This document shows positions 52,505-61,059 of a stretch of DNA of 64,000 nt, in pieces. A program made the position numbers and the translations under genes. Under the pieces are notes generated by a model. That model did no database searches, was not told the origin of the DNA, and saw only the letters and a program-made list of their open reading frames with translations. The stretch spans positions 124,001-188,000 of the forward strand of contig NZ_NIUC01000003.1 in NCBI RefSeq assembly GCF_002807035.1, written 5' to 3'. The stretch comes from Algoriphagus formosus (lineage in GTDB: Bacteria; Bacteroidota; Bacteroidia; Cytophagales; Cyclobacteriaceae). Each line of letters starts with the position of its first letter. Position 1 is the stretch's first letter.

Positions 52505-54339
52505 CAGGTTTTTGGAATAAAAGTGGGCAGCCAGCCTCCTATCAACAGCTCAAGGAGATGACTGATGAATTGCAACACCGTGGACCAGATGCAGCAGGAT
52601 ATGAGGTGTTGGATGATGTTGCTTTAGGACACCGACGGCTTTCAATTTTGGATTTGAGCGATCATGCCAATCAGCCTTTCAAGTCTTCTTGTGGACGCTT
52701 TCATCTAATTTTCAATGGGGAGATTTTTAATTTCAAGGAGTTTTATCCAGAGCTGAAGCATAAAGGATACACCTTTAATACCACGTCTGATACCGAAGTA
52801 CTGCTTTATTTATTGATGGAATATGGGCTAGAAGTCTTGCCTAGATTAAATGGTTTTTTCGCATTTGCTTTTTGGGATCAGTCTCAGCGCAAGTTAGTCT
52901 TGGTGCAGGATAGATTTGGCGTAAAGCCTCTATTCTGGACAGAAAATGATGACTATTTGGCTTTTGCATCCGAACCAAAAGCTCTTTTCAAACATGGACT
53001 TCAAAAAGAAATCGCTGATGAATTTTTGGATGAGCAGTTCTTCTATCGACATGTTAGTGGAGAGAACACCATTTTTAAGGGAGTCCGTCGCTTTCTTCCG
53101 GGGCATTATCAGGTATGGAAGAATGGAGTTGATCTTCAGTCTTACGCTGCTTGGTTCAATCTTGGAGAAGCAGCATTGGCACATCCCAAAATCGAAAATC
53201 CACTGGAATGGTACAAGGAAACCTTCCTTGATTCTGTCAAATTGCGGATGATTGCAGACGTTCCGGTAGGCACCATGCTGAGTGGAGGCTTGGACAGTAG
53301 TAGCATACTGTATGCCCAATCGAAATTAGGCTTTTCTAACCTAAGTAGCTGGAATCTTCGATTCAAAGGATTTGAGAAGGATGAATCAGACCTTGCAGAG
53401 TCCCTTAGCAAGGAACTGAATGCAGCCTATCACGGGTTTGATATCCTCGGTTCAAATTTGGTGAATCTACTCAATGAAAGCATTCTGATAAATGATGAGC
53501 CTTTAATGCATTACACTGATGGATTACTCTTGGGGCTTTCTAAGGAGGCAAAGAAAAATGTGACCGTTCTACTTACCGGAGAAGGAGCTGATGAAGTGCT
53601 TGGTGGATATGTGAGACAAAAGGTTATGGGGAAAAACTTTATGTATCAGCTTTTAAATTTCCTCAAATATGTTCCCAAAAATTGGGTGAAAAACTCACGA
53701 TTAAAAAAGCTGGCTCATTATCTAGAATTTAGAAATCCAGATTTCCATATTCTCACCAATTCCAATGAATTGTTCCTGCATGATTTAAAACGATTGGGTT
53801 TAAATTCATTGAATATTTTTCCTCAATATAGAATCCAGAAACTAGAGGAAGCCAAGAAGTATTTTCCAAAATCAAAGCTTCGGCAGCTTCTCTACTTGGA
53901 TCAGCAAATTCATCTTGGGACTCTAAATGATAAAAATGACCGTACGACCATGGGAGCGTCTATCGAATGTAGGGAGCCGTTTTTAGATTATCGCTTAGTC
54001 ACAGGTGTCAATAGCCTCCCTGATGATTGTTTTTCAACCAGTGGAAAAGGCAAATGGCTTTCTATGAATACCATCGGTAAAGAATTACCAGATTACATAA
54101 GAAATCATGAAAAAATAGGTTTGGCTATTCCGTGGAATAAATATTTTCTTGAAATTCCAGAACTCAGGGACCACTTAGAAAATATGCACAAAAGTCCCCT
54201 GTTTGAAATCGGACTCTTTAATTACCTTGATATTTCAAAAATTGTAGAAGATTTTAAAGTGAATCCAGTTCAAAACTATTCTTATGTAAGGTCTCTATTT
54301 TTCAATAGTTACTGGTACCAAGTTCAGTTCAACTCATAA
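52492..54339 (+). CDS. AsnB-type glutamine-dependent amidotransferase, copy 3
   Basis: The product of 615 residues begins MCGIAGFW, with Cys2, QHRGPDAAG and FNGEIFNFKEF. The synthetase half has MLSGGLDSSSILYA, LTGEGADEVLGGY and RTTMGASIECREPFLDYRL. All catalytic signatures of both halves are intact. The start ATG lies inside the end of the GT4 gene, and the stop overlaps the WecA-like start (TAATG). As with copies 1 and 2, amidation of a sugar carboxylate is more likely than asparagine supply. Confidence 0.87.
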   Translation: MCGIAGFWNKSGQPASYQQLKEMTDELQHRGPDAAGYEVLDDVALGHRRLSILDLSDHANQPFKSSCGRFHLIFNGEIFNFKEFYPELKHKGYTFNTTSDTEVLLYLLMEYGLEVLPRLNGFFAFAFWDQSQRKLVLVQDRFGVKPLFWTENDDYLAFASEPKALFKHGLQKEIADEFLDEQFFYRHVSGENTIFKGVRRFLPGHYQVWKNGVDLQSYAAWFNLGEAALAHPKIENPLEWYKETFLDSVKLRMIADVPVGTMLSGGLDSSSILYAQSKLGFSNLSSWNLRFKGFEKDESDLAESLSKELNAAYHGFDILGSNLVNLLNESILINDEPLMHYTDGLLLGLSKEAKKNVTVLLTGEGADEVLGGYVRQKVMGKNFMYQLLNFLKYVPKNWVKNSRLKKLAHYLEFRNPDFHILTNSNELFLHDLKRLGLNSLNIFPQYRIQKLEEAKKYFPKSKLRQLLYLDQQIHLGTLNDKNDRTTMGASIECREPFLDYRLVTGVNSLPDDCFSTSGKGKWLSMNTIGKELPDYIRNHEKIGLAIPWNKYFLEIPELRDHLENMHKSPLFEIGLFNYLDISKIVEDFKVNPVQNYSYVRSLFFNSYWYQVQFNS

Positions 54340-55301
54340 TGATACTCTCGTACTTATCCGTATTTCTATTTTTTCTGTTGATCGCCTTAGTCTATTACCG
54401 TTTAGCCTTAAGGTTTGATATAGTAGATCGTCCCAATTCCAGATCTTCTCATACTAAAGTGACCGTACGTGGGGGAGGGATTCTTATTCCCGTAGCTGCG
54501 CTTTTGTGGTGGATGGCCTATGATTTTCAGAATACCTGGATGATTTTGGGCATGATGTGGATTGCTGCGATCAGCATGCTTGATGATATGTTTGATATCT
54601 CAAGGCTTCTTAGATTCGGGATACAGTTTTTAGCCTTATCCTTTGCTTTTTGGGATCTCAACCTTTTCTCCCAAATTGATTGGTACCTTCTTCCAGTTTT
54701 CTATTTCTTTGGTTTGGGGGTTATCAATGCCATCAATTTTATGGATGGTATCAATGGAATAACAGGATTGTACTCCTTGGTCTTTTTCGGTAGTCTCTTG
54801 GCTGTAAATGAATATTTACCAATTTTTCCTGAACAGCTATTGTCATATCAGATTTTAGCTCTTTTAGTCTTTTTTATTTTTAATTTGAGGAAAAGAGCCC
54901 TGATGTTTGCAGGTGATATCGGTAGCATTTCGCTTGCATATTTGATGATCTATCTGCTTACCAAATGGTACCTGGTAGATCATAATCCGATCATTGTTTT
55001 GTTCTTACTGGTATATGGAATTGATGTTTTCTTCACCATTTTCAGGAGATTGATTAAGGGAGAAAAAGTCACCGAACCGCATAGAACCCACCTGTACCAG
55101 TACTTGGTCAATCAGGTGAAAATCGATCATGTAATTATAGCACTTGTTTATGCTATACTCCAGTTGCTCATTAATTTTGGACTATTTATTTATAATGGGG
55201 AGTACCCAAATCTCACTATTGCCTGGGCAATAATGATTGCACTCTCACTCATTTATCTTGCCCTGAAGAAAAGAATACGGGAAAAATATCACCTGAACTA
55301 A
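54339..55301 (+). CDS. WecA/MraY-family polyprenyl-phosphate glycosyl-1-phosphate transferase
   Basis: This membrane protein of 320 residues has about ten helices. It shows the family marks in order: FDIVDRPNSRSSH near 26-38, MLDDMFD near 80-86 (the DDxxD Mg site), NAINFMDGINGITG near 130-143, MFAGDIGSIS near 188 and the C-terminal HRTHLYQYL. These enzymes start repeat-unit synthesis by putting a HexNAc-1-phosphate on undecaprenyl phosphate at the inner face of the membrane. With the WbpV-like SDR and WbuB-like GT nearby, it resembles WbpL/WreU, which can use QuiNAc or FucNAc. It is the only initiating transferase seen in the window. Confidence 0.9.
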   Translation: MILSYLSVFLFFLLIALVYYRLALRFDIVDRPNSRSSHTKVTVRGGGILIPVAALLWWMAYDFQNTWMILGMMWIAAISMLDDMFDISRLLRFGIQFLALSFAFWDLNLFSQIDWYLLPVFYFFGLGVINAINFMDGINGITGLYSLVFFGSLLAVNEYLPIFPEQLLSYQILALLVFFIFNLRKRALMFAGDIGSISLAYLMIYLLTKWYLVDHNPIIVLFLLVYGIDVFFTIFRRLIKGEKVTEPHRTHLYQYLVNQVKIDHVIIALVYAILQLLINFGLFIYNGEYPNLTIAWAIMIALSLIYLALKKRIREKYHLN

Positions 55302-55303
55302 TC

Positions 55304-56251
55304 ATGACTATTTTAATTCATAACATTCCCAATTTTTATTCTTCCTACTATTTACTGAGCCTATCCAAACTCTTTGATTTGAAATTTCAAACGAACTCTG
55401 AATTCTCGAAATTTAACAACCGAGGATTTATCATTTTTTCACTGGAAGATAGACTGGTAGTCATCGATAACCATGACCCGGTAGGAGTGAATGATGAGCT
55501 TTACAAAAAATGCCATCTTTACTTTGCTACAAATAAATTGCTTGACAATCCAAGCTATCAACAGGAAAAGGTAAGACCTTTATTTCCTCACTATCCAGTC
55601 AATATCTTACCATTATATCTGAAGACTTTTCATTTTCATTTATTGACGAAATTAAAGCCCAAAGACTTTGCAAGAGAAGTCTATGTTCTGAGAAAAAGAC
55701 CTGATTATAAAAACCTGGAGGATAATTATCACTTCCACCCTTATGTGTTTTTTTCAGGAAGTACTTGGAAAAAGGAGACTTGGGCCAATCAAATTAGAGC
55801 CGAATTTATCCGGGCATGCAAAAAGCATCCAAAGATTGAATTTGAAGGAGGTTTTATTCCCCGCTCAGATGGTAATAACTTTGGATATGACGAAGAGCTA
55901 AACACCAAGACCTACTCTCCAAAGCTTTTTTCAGAGCTTAGTGCCAAATCCCTCATATCATTAAACAATCCTGCTGTTTTGGGAGCGGTTAGTTGGCGAT
56001 TGGCTGAATATTGGAACGCAAGTTCATTTGTTCTTTCATTTCCTTTTGCCATCGATCTTCCTATTTACCCTGAGGAGGGAAAGGAAATCGCATACATATA
56101 TTCTTCGGAGGAATTTGATTCTAAATTAGATGAGATAATCAACGACCCGGGCTACCACGAGAAAATATCTAGAGGGGGGAAGGCTTTTTTTGAAAAATAT
56201 TGTACTCCTGAGGCCCAAGCTGCCTATCTCAAAAAAGAAGTACTCGACTAA
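55304..56251 (+). CDS. Unassigned protein of block B, possibly a glycosyltransferase
   Basis: The product of 315 residues has no signal peptide or membrane helices. I do not recognise a family. The C-terminal half ends like GT-B capsule proteins (SWRLAEYWNASSFVLS, then a stretch of PIYPEEGKEIAYIYSSEEFDSKLDEII, here cited for its GKxxxYIYS pattern), and VFFSGSTWKKETWANQIRA could form a nucleotide-binding strand and loop. Being last in a dense glycan operon, 2 bases after the WecA-like gene and just before a strong terminator, it is probably a glycan enzyme. Confidence that the frame is a real gene is high; the function is not known. Confidence 0.5.
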   Translation: MTILIHNIPNFYSSYYLLSLSKLFDLKFQTNSEFSKFNNRGFIIFSLEDRLVVIDNHDPVGVNDELYKKCHLYFATNKLLDNPSYQQEKVRPLFPHYPVNILPLYLKTFHFHLLTKLKPKDFAREVYVLRKRPDYKNLEDNYHFHPYVFFSGSTWKKETWANQIRAEFIRACKKHPKIEFEGGFIPRSDGNNFGYDEELNTKTYSPKLFSELSAKSLISLNNPAVLGAVSWRLAEYWNASSFVLSFPFAIDLPIYPEEGKEIAYIYSSEEFDSKLDEIINDPGYHEKISRGGKAFFEKYCTPEAQAAYLKKEVLD

Positions 56252-56268
56252 TCAATCAAATCACAAAG

Positions 56269-56301
56269 AAAAAATGCCCGGAGAAACCCCGGGCATTTTT
56301 T
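56269..56301 (+). terminator. Strong intrinsic terminator closing block B
   Basis: A perfect 13-pair stem (AAAAAATGCCCGG / CCGGGCATTTTTT) with a 7-base loop ends in a run of six T. It lies 18 bases after the last block B stop. The A-tract on the left makes it potentially bidirectional. Confidence 0.93.
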
Positions 56302-56681
56302 ATTGGCTTAGCCTGATTAAAACTTAACACTGACATAAAAGTCGGAATAAAAACAAAGCAAAAACATCCCCTAAAATGGGTATTTTTTGGCTATAAGAAG
56401 TTTTTAAATCAAGTGGATTATAGTTTATGATCCCTGTTCACTCGAATTATCCCTCAAATTTTAAATTGATCTTGAGCTAATATTTTTCCTTAAAGGCCCG
56501 AAAAATCAGGAACTCAAGCTTTGGTTTGACATTAATTCAACCATTCATCCGAATTTTACAATAATTGACAAAGTATCAATTGGATTTGGCTCGCCCTTTG
56601 TCCTAATCTTCACTGATTTTATTTAATTTGGCAGAATCTTTAGAACCCCTCAAAAAGCAAACAACTAAATTTAATTCAAAA
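56302..56681 (+). promoter_or_regulatory. Intergenic leader of block C with a conserved imperfect palindrome
   Basis: No gene is evident in these 380 bases. The stretch 56365-56400 (CCCCTAAAATGGGTATTTTTTGG core) closely matches 61191-61226 in the other long gap; both contain an A/T-rich centre flanked by CCC/ACC and GGGTA and run into TTTTTGG and then AAGAAG or GAGAAG. I read this as a likely operator or a promoter-associated element. Block C must be transcribed from here. A -7-like TAnnTTTG could be drawn in the conserved core, but I cannot fix the start point. Confidence 0.45.
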
Positions 56682-57152
56682 ATGAGAGAAAAGTTAATCA
56701 CCTTGACTTTCAAGCGAGCACTCCTCATCGTGGGAGTTTCTATCATCGCCCTTGGGGCTTGTAAGTCCAAAAAGAAAGCTGTTCAACCTGAGCCAGAACC
56801 AGCACCTGTTGAACGTGTTGAAGAGACTCCGCCACCACCTCCACCTGCTCCATCTGCAGAAGAGGTAGCAGTCGAGAAACTTGAATCTGCTTTTAATACC
56901 GTAGCAGGTTCTAGCAGTCCGTCTATGGCTAATCAATCTATTGAACAAACATTGGCCATGTTTTCTAACCAAGATACTCCTGTACTGATTGTCATCCATG
57001 AAGAAAATGGAATCAAAGATTATGATGAACCTACCACCATCAGAAAGTATCTCGAGTACCTGAAGGATACCAAAAAGAATCTGAACTTCATCAGCGATAT
57101 CCGATTGGATGCCAATGGAAAAGTATCTGAACTTGAATTGAGAAGAAAATAA
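56682..57152 (+). CDS. Proline-rich lipoprotein of unknown function
   Basis: The product has 156 residues. I chose ATG 56682 because it gives a lipoprotein signal: basic MREKLITLTFKR, a hydrophobic core, and the lipobox LGAC ending at about residue 27. An upstream TTG at 56628 would bury this signal. After the Cys come a lysine patch, a proline/glutamate-rich linker (PEPEPAPVERVEETPPPPPP), and a C-terminal domain of about 90 residues with no family I know. The Pro-rich spacer suggests that it reaches away from the membrane. It heads a four-gene operon of envelope proteins. Confidence 0.75.
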   Translation: MREKLITLTFKRALLIVGVSIIALGACKSKKKAVQPEPEPAPVERVEETPPPPPPAPSAEEVAVEKLESAFNTVAGSSSPSMANQSIEQTLAMFSNQDTPVLIVIHEENGIKDYDEPTTIRKYLEYLKDTKKNLNFISDIRLDANGKVSELELRRK

Positions 57153-57174
57153 TCACTGCTAGAACTCTAAAAAA

Positions 57175-57753
57175 ATGAAAAATAATATCATCTTATTTCT
57201 AGGCTTGTTTTTAATCAGCACAGCGACAGTTTTTGCACAATCGGAGACTATCAGCCCGGCTAGAAAGCAAGCTATTGACTCACTTGCTCTAGAGAAAGTA
57301 AAGGATCTGAGTAAATACATCTCTATTATCGGAAGCAAGGAAACTCAGTTTTCTGAAGCCAACCGGGTAATGGACAGAGCCGAAGAGCTATTCGCACCGG
57401 GTGCTGAAATGGGCGTATCCAGTATCAATACCAGCGAAATCGCTTACTACAAAGTCAGAAGATATTTTGAGCGTCTGATGGCTCTCAATTATGACCGTGT
57501 AAATATCACTTGGTACGACATTCAGTACATTTCAGACCTTGAGCGTCAGCCTGATGGACGTTATGTAGGGGTAGTGACTATCTTCCAGCGATTCGAAGGT
57601 ACATCTATCGAGACCGGAATGAACTACAAGGATACGACCAAGAAAGACATCACGATCTATGTAGAGAAAAAACAAACCCAAATCGCGGGTAGAACCATTG
57701 AATTTTGGGATGTCATGCTCGGCGATGTACGAGTGACTGAGACTTCCGCATGA
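57175..57753 (+). CDS. Secreted protein, possible NTF2-like domain
   Basis: This exported protein of 192 residues has a signal peptide ending ATVFAQ at residue 22. The mature part begins with a helical stretch and then IGSKETQFSEANRVMDRAEELF, followed by VRRYFERLMALNYDRV and a set of beta strands (YVGVVTIFQRFEG, KDITIYVEKK, IEFWDVMLGDVRV). The order of helices followed by a curved sheet resembles NTF2-like or similar small folds. Residues 35-185 share a pattern with residues 45-185 of the leucine-rich-repeat protein at 58576 (IGSxET...F...Y...L), so the two may be distant relatives. Function unknown. Confidence 0.7.
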   Translation: MKNNIILFLGLFLISTATVFAQSETISPARKQAIDSLALEKVKDLSKYISIIGSKETQFSEANRVMDRAEELFAPGAEMGVSSINTSEIAYYKVRRYFERLMALNYDRVNITWYDIQYISDLERQPDGRYVGVVTIFQRFEGTSIETGMNYKDTTKKDITIYVEKKQTQIAGRTIEFWDVMLGDVRVTETSA

Positions 57754-58589
57754 GAATTACCCTGATTACCATTGCGATATTTATCGCAAGCCTTTCGATT
57801 GTAGCCGCCCAGGGCATTGGCTCTGGGGGCACAATCAAAGATGACGGTCGATTTGCAGCCTCGACCAAACAACTCAACCAATTTTTCAGAAGATTCAATG
57901 CCGAAGAATCTCCCGACGGCAATACCCGCTTTTATACTGGAGACTCTCTTTTTCAAAATAAAGAGCTACGACGCCAGTTTATTCAGCGACTCTTTGATAA
58001 TGAAACCAGCGGGATCAGTGCTGATCTGAAAAACCAATTTATCAATCAAGTCCTTTCAGACAATTACCCTCAATACCTCAAATTCCACCTAGGGGACTGG
58101 TTTTCTGAGGTGAAAGCTCAATTTATGTTTCAGGGAAAAAGGGAGACTGCAACCCTAATCCTGAAAATTCAACCCCAAGGTCTTGGTTACGAATGGGTAA
58201 TTGATGCTGTGGATTTTGGACCTTTCCGCAATCTCTTCGATAAGCCTGTCGGTGATGAGAAGGATTTTCTTCATCCACTTTCCCATGAATTGGGTTTTAT
58301 GAATCTGCGCAGAGCTTTTCAAGATTCAGAGCTACCCGAAGCCTTTACCGAAAGCTCATTCTCGCCGGATTATTTGACGATTTTTCTTTATGAAATGAAA
58401 AAAGGAAACCTGAAATTTGAAACAGTGAGTAATGTTAAATTTCACTTTTTTCAAATAGATGGCTGGTATTTTGAAGTAGCACAGTTCAATAGACCCGGTT
58501 TTAATACAGGCTGGCTGATTTCCAGTTTAGTCAAACTCAATACCGGGGACAAAGAAACATTGCAAAAGTATATTTATGGTTCGAATTAG
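57750..58589 (+). CDS. Secreted protein of unknown function
   Basis: The product of 279 residues has a signal peptide ending SIVAAQ at about residue 21. Its start overlaps the previous stop (ATGA) and its end overlaps the LRR gene by 14 bases. The mature protein begins with KQLNQFFRRFNAEES and RRQFIQRLFDNE helices, then strands such as ATLILKIQPQGLGYEWVIDAVDFG. I recognise no catalytic motif. The constant co-location with the other two secreted proteins suggests that they work together at the cell surface or in the periplasm. Confidence 0.7.
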   Translation: MRITLITIAIFIASLSIVAAQGIGSGGTIKDDGRFAASTKQLNQFFRRFNAEESPDGNTRFYTGDSLFQNKELRRQFIQRLFDNETSGISADLKNQFINQVLSDNYPQYLKFHLGDWFSEVKAQFMFQGKRETATLILKIQPQGLGYEWVIDAVDFGPFRNLFDKPVGDEKDFLHPLSHELGFMNLRRAFQDSELPEAFTESSFSPDYLTIFLYEMKKGNLKFETVSNVKFHFFQIDGWYFEVAQFNRPGFNTGWLISSLVKLNTGDKETLQKYIYGSN

Positions 58590-61023
58590 ATTTCTTCTAC
58601 TTTTCTTTTTGATAATCACTTGCTTACCGATCTATGGGCAAGACATAGAAGGGTACAGTAAGGAGGAAATCACCGAGTTTTCCGGAAAAGTGGAGGATCA
58701 AATCCGCTTTTTGGAATATTTGCTCAATACCATTGGCTCCTCTGAGACCTCCACACGAGATAAGGATGTTATAATTCGGGAGAGCTACTTGAAAATATTT
58801 AGGGACGGAACTGTACAGGTAGAAGATGACTTGGTTCTTGACCGGAAAGTAGTTACCAACAAAGATGTTACCGCCTACCTGAAGGATATCGAGTTTTTTT
58901 TTCAGGATGTCAACTTCAAGTTTAAAGTAAGGGAGGTAAAGCCCGGTCAGAAAGAAAATGGGGAGGTGTTTTTCGTAGTCTCCATGGATAGAACTATTGA
59001 GGCGACCGCCAAAGACGGGAACAAAATTACAGATACCAAACCTCGGTTTGTCGAGGTAAATCTTGAAGAAAACTCCCAAGAGCTTAAAATCGCCAGCATT
59101 TACACTACCAAGCTGAGTCGTGATGAAGAACTTTTGGAGTGGTGGGAGATTTTGGATCCTCACTGGAAAGGCTATTTCCTGGATAGATTTACACTTTCCG
59201 CTACTGATTCGATCAGTCTAGACGAGTTGTATAAATTCGTTTCAGTAGACTCTTTGGATATCTCAGGTACTGATTCATTACTTGATTTGACTCCGCTTGA
59301 GGCGCTTCGCGAACTCAAGTTTATCGATCTTAGTGATACCCGAATCGTGGACTTGGGACCAATCTCCAATGTTACATTTTTGGAGTATTTGGATGTTTCT
59401 AATACTCCTGCATCAGATATTCAATTCATCAAGTATTCCGAGCGTCTGAAACAACTTGATATTTCTGAAACCCAAATAGCGGAAATTGATCCCTTGCTCA
59501 ATCTGAAATCACTTGAAAGACTGAAAATGCACCGCACGCCTGTGCTGAGTTTTCAAGTGTTAAATGAATTTCAAAACCTTCAATACTTGGACCTGACCGA
59601 AAGTGGGTTTAACAATTCAGAAAATATTAAAGATCTGAAGCGTCTGAAGGAGCTCAATTTGAGTAAGAATTACCTGATCAATTTTTCTAGCTTAAGTGAA
59701 TTGGACTCTTTGAAGAATATTGATCTTTCAGAAACAAATATTATTGATTTGAGCCCTCTAAGAGGTCTTGATTTGCTGGAAACCATCAATATCACCAATA
59801 CGGAAGTTGCAGATATTTCTGGCTTGAACGCCAAGTCCAATCTTCGTAAAGTTCTTGCGGATGAGACCAAACTCTCGGTTATCGCTGCAGATAATTTTAT
59901 CCGGGCAAATCCAGACGTTCTCTTGATTCACCATGTTCGGGATCTCGAAAGTTGGTGGACAGCTCTTTCGGAGCCTTGGAAAAATGTGCTTCGAAAAGCT
60001 AATCCTCAAATCCGGGGAGAAAACCCCGATGTAGAACTACTGACTTCCACCATTGGTCTAGAATCCTTGGACCTTGCTGGGATGGAAGTGAAAACACTGA
60101 ATCCTATCACTCGTTTCGTGAAGCTTCGAAAAATTGATTTCTCAGACAATCCCATATCGGACTTGTTGCCGCTGTCTGAAGTAAAGACTCTCAAGGAAGT
60201 AAAAGCCAAAAATACAGGTGTACAAGATTTGGCTCCTTTGACAAATTTGGACTCCTTGGTACGACTTAATTTTTCGGGAAGTCCTATTGAAAGTATTCTA
60301 CCAATTCAAAGCCTTGGAAATCTTAGTTACCTGAATGTGAATCAGGCTAACTTCTTGGAGGAGGAAGTCCCACAATTACTTCAGATTAAACCCAATTTGA
60401 CCTTGGTTTACAGAAGTGAGGAATTGGCAAATTGGTGGGAAACCCTGCCTGAGACTTGGAGTGAACAACTCAGAAGGCAATTCAGCCTTCCGGAAAACCC
60501 AAGTACAGAACAACTTCATAACCTGACAGCATTGTCTGCCTTAAGTTTTGAGCGAGTTTCCTTTAGCAACCTATTTCCTTTGAAGGCATTTGTGAATTTG
60601 AGGGAGCTTTCCATTTTTGACGCTCCACTGACAGATATAAGTCCTGTTGCTGAGCTGAAATTGATGACAAAGCTTCGGCTTTCTCAGGTGCCTGTTACAG
60701 ATTTCACCCCTGTTTCCTCACTATTTCAGTTGACAAATTTGGATATCTCCAATACTGGTATCGAGGATCTGACATCTCTATCAAATCTTTCTGAACTTAG
60801 GGTATTGAATCTATCCGGGACTAACTTGAGAGTGCTTAAAGGTTTGGAACCATTACTTCGTTTGGAAGAACTCGATGTAGCAAGCACCAATCTTCGTTCA
60901 CTGCGTCCAATTGAAGATTTGCCAAACCTTATCAAATTATCCTGCTTCAATACCAGACTAAGTAGTAGAACAGTGGACCGATTTAGAGAGTCAAACCCAA
61001 ATTGTGAGGTTAGATACTACTAA
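58576..61023 (+). CDS. Secreted leucine-rich-repeat protein with three Trp-rich cap modules
   Basis: The product of 815 residues has a signal peptide ending LPIYGQ at residue 21. Residues about 30-185 form an N-terminal domain resembling the secreted protein encoded at 57175. Then three units follow, each a Trp-rich cap helix pair (WW..L...W at about 187, 456 and 616) and a run of about 22-residue LRRs of the internalin/SDS22 kind (LxxLxxLxxLDLSxTxIxDLxPL). LRRs bind proteins or other macromolecules. No C-terminal sorting domain is visible; the protein ends SNPNCEVRYY. It likely sits in the periplasm or is exported, as partner of its operon mates. The ligand is unknown. Confidence 0.85.
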   Translation: MVRIRFLLLFFLIITCLPIYGQDIEGYSKEEITEFSGKVEDQIRFLEYLLNTIGSSETSTRDKDVIIRESYLKIFRDGTVQVEDDLVLDRKVVTNKDVTAYLKDIEFFFQDVNFKFKVREVKPGQKENGEVFFVVSMDRTIEATAKDGNKITDTKPRFVEVNLEENSQELKIASIYTTKLSRDEELLEWWEILDPHWKGYFLDRFTLSATDSISLDELYKFVSVDSLDISGTDSLLDLTPLEALRELKFIDLSDTRIVDLGPISNVTFLEYLDVSNTPASDIQFIKYSERLKQLDISETQIAEIDPLLNLKSLERLKMHRTPVLSFQVLNEFQNLQYLDLTESGFNNSENIKDLKRLKELNLSKNYLINFSSLSELDSLKNIDLSETNIIDLSPLRGLDLLETINITNTEVADISGLNAKSNLRKVLADETKLSVIAADNFIRANPDVLLIHHVRDLESWWTALSEPWKNVLRKANPQIRGENPDVELLTSTIGLESLDLAGMEVKTLNPITRFVKLRKIDFSDNPISDLLPLSEVKTLKEVKAKNTGVQDLAPLTNLDSLVRLNFSGSPIESILPIQSLGNLSYLNVNQANFLEEEVPQLLQIKPNLTLVYRSEELANWWETLPETWSEQLRRQFSLPENPSTEQLHNLTALSALSFERVSFSNLFPLKAFVNLRELSIFDAPLTDISPVAELKLMTKLRLSQVPVTDFTPVSSLFQLTNLDISNTGIEDLTSLSNLSELRVLNLSGTNLRVLKGLEPLLRLEELDVASTNLRSLRPIEDLPNLIKLSCFNTRLSSRTVDRFRESNPNCEVRYY

Positions 61024-61059
61024 AAAAACAAACCCCTTTTCACGAAGGGGTTTGTTTTT
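61024..61059 (+). terminator. Strong intrinsic terminator closing block C
   Basis: A perfect stem of at least 14 pairs (AAAACAAACCCCTT / AAGGGGTTTGTTTT) with a 6-base loop begins directly after the LRR stop codon and carries A- and T-tracts on both sides, so it could work in both directions. Confidence 0.93.

Noticed and set aside
32038..54339. The AsnB-like genes as housekeeping asparagine synthetases
   Set aside because: Three divergent copies inside a glycan operon, coupled to sugar genes, fit sugar amidation better than amino acid supply.
56269..56301. The A-tract/GC hairpin/T-tract as a riboswitch or attachment site
   Set aside because: Perfect stem, short loop and T-tract directly after a stop codon are fully explained by an intrinsic terminator.
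3814..58902. Runs of eight or nine T inside genes (3814-3821, 18447-18454, 18500-18507, 37647-37654, 48184-48191, 58894-58902) as phase-variation tracts
   Set aside because: They encode Phe-rich stretches in AT-rich genes and are no longer than expected by chance in such DNA; no frame disruption is seen. Only read-level data could show variation.
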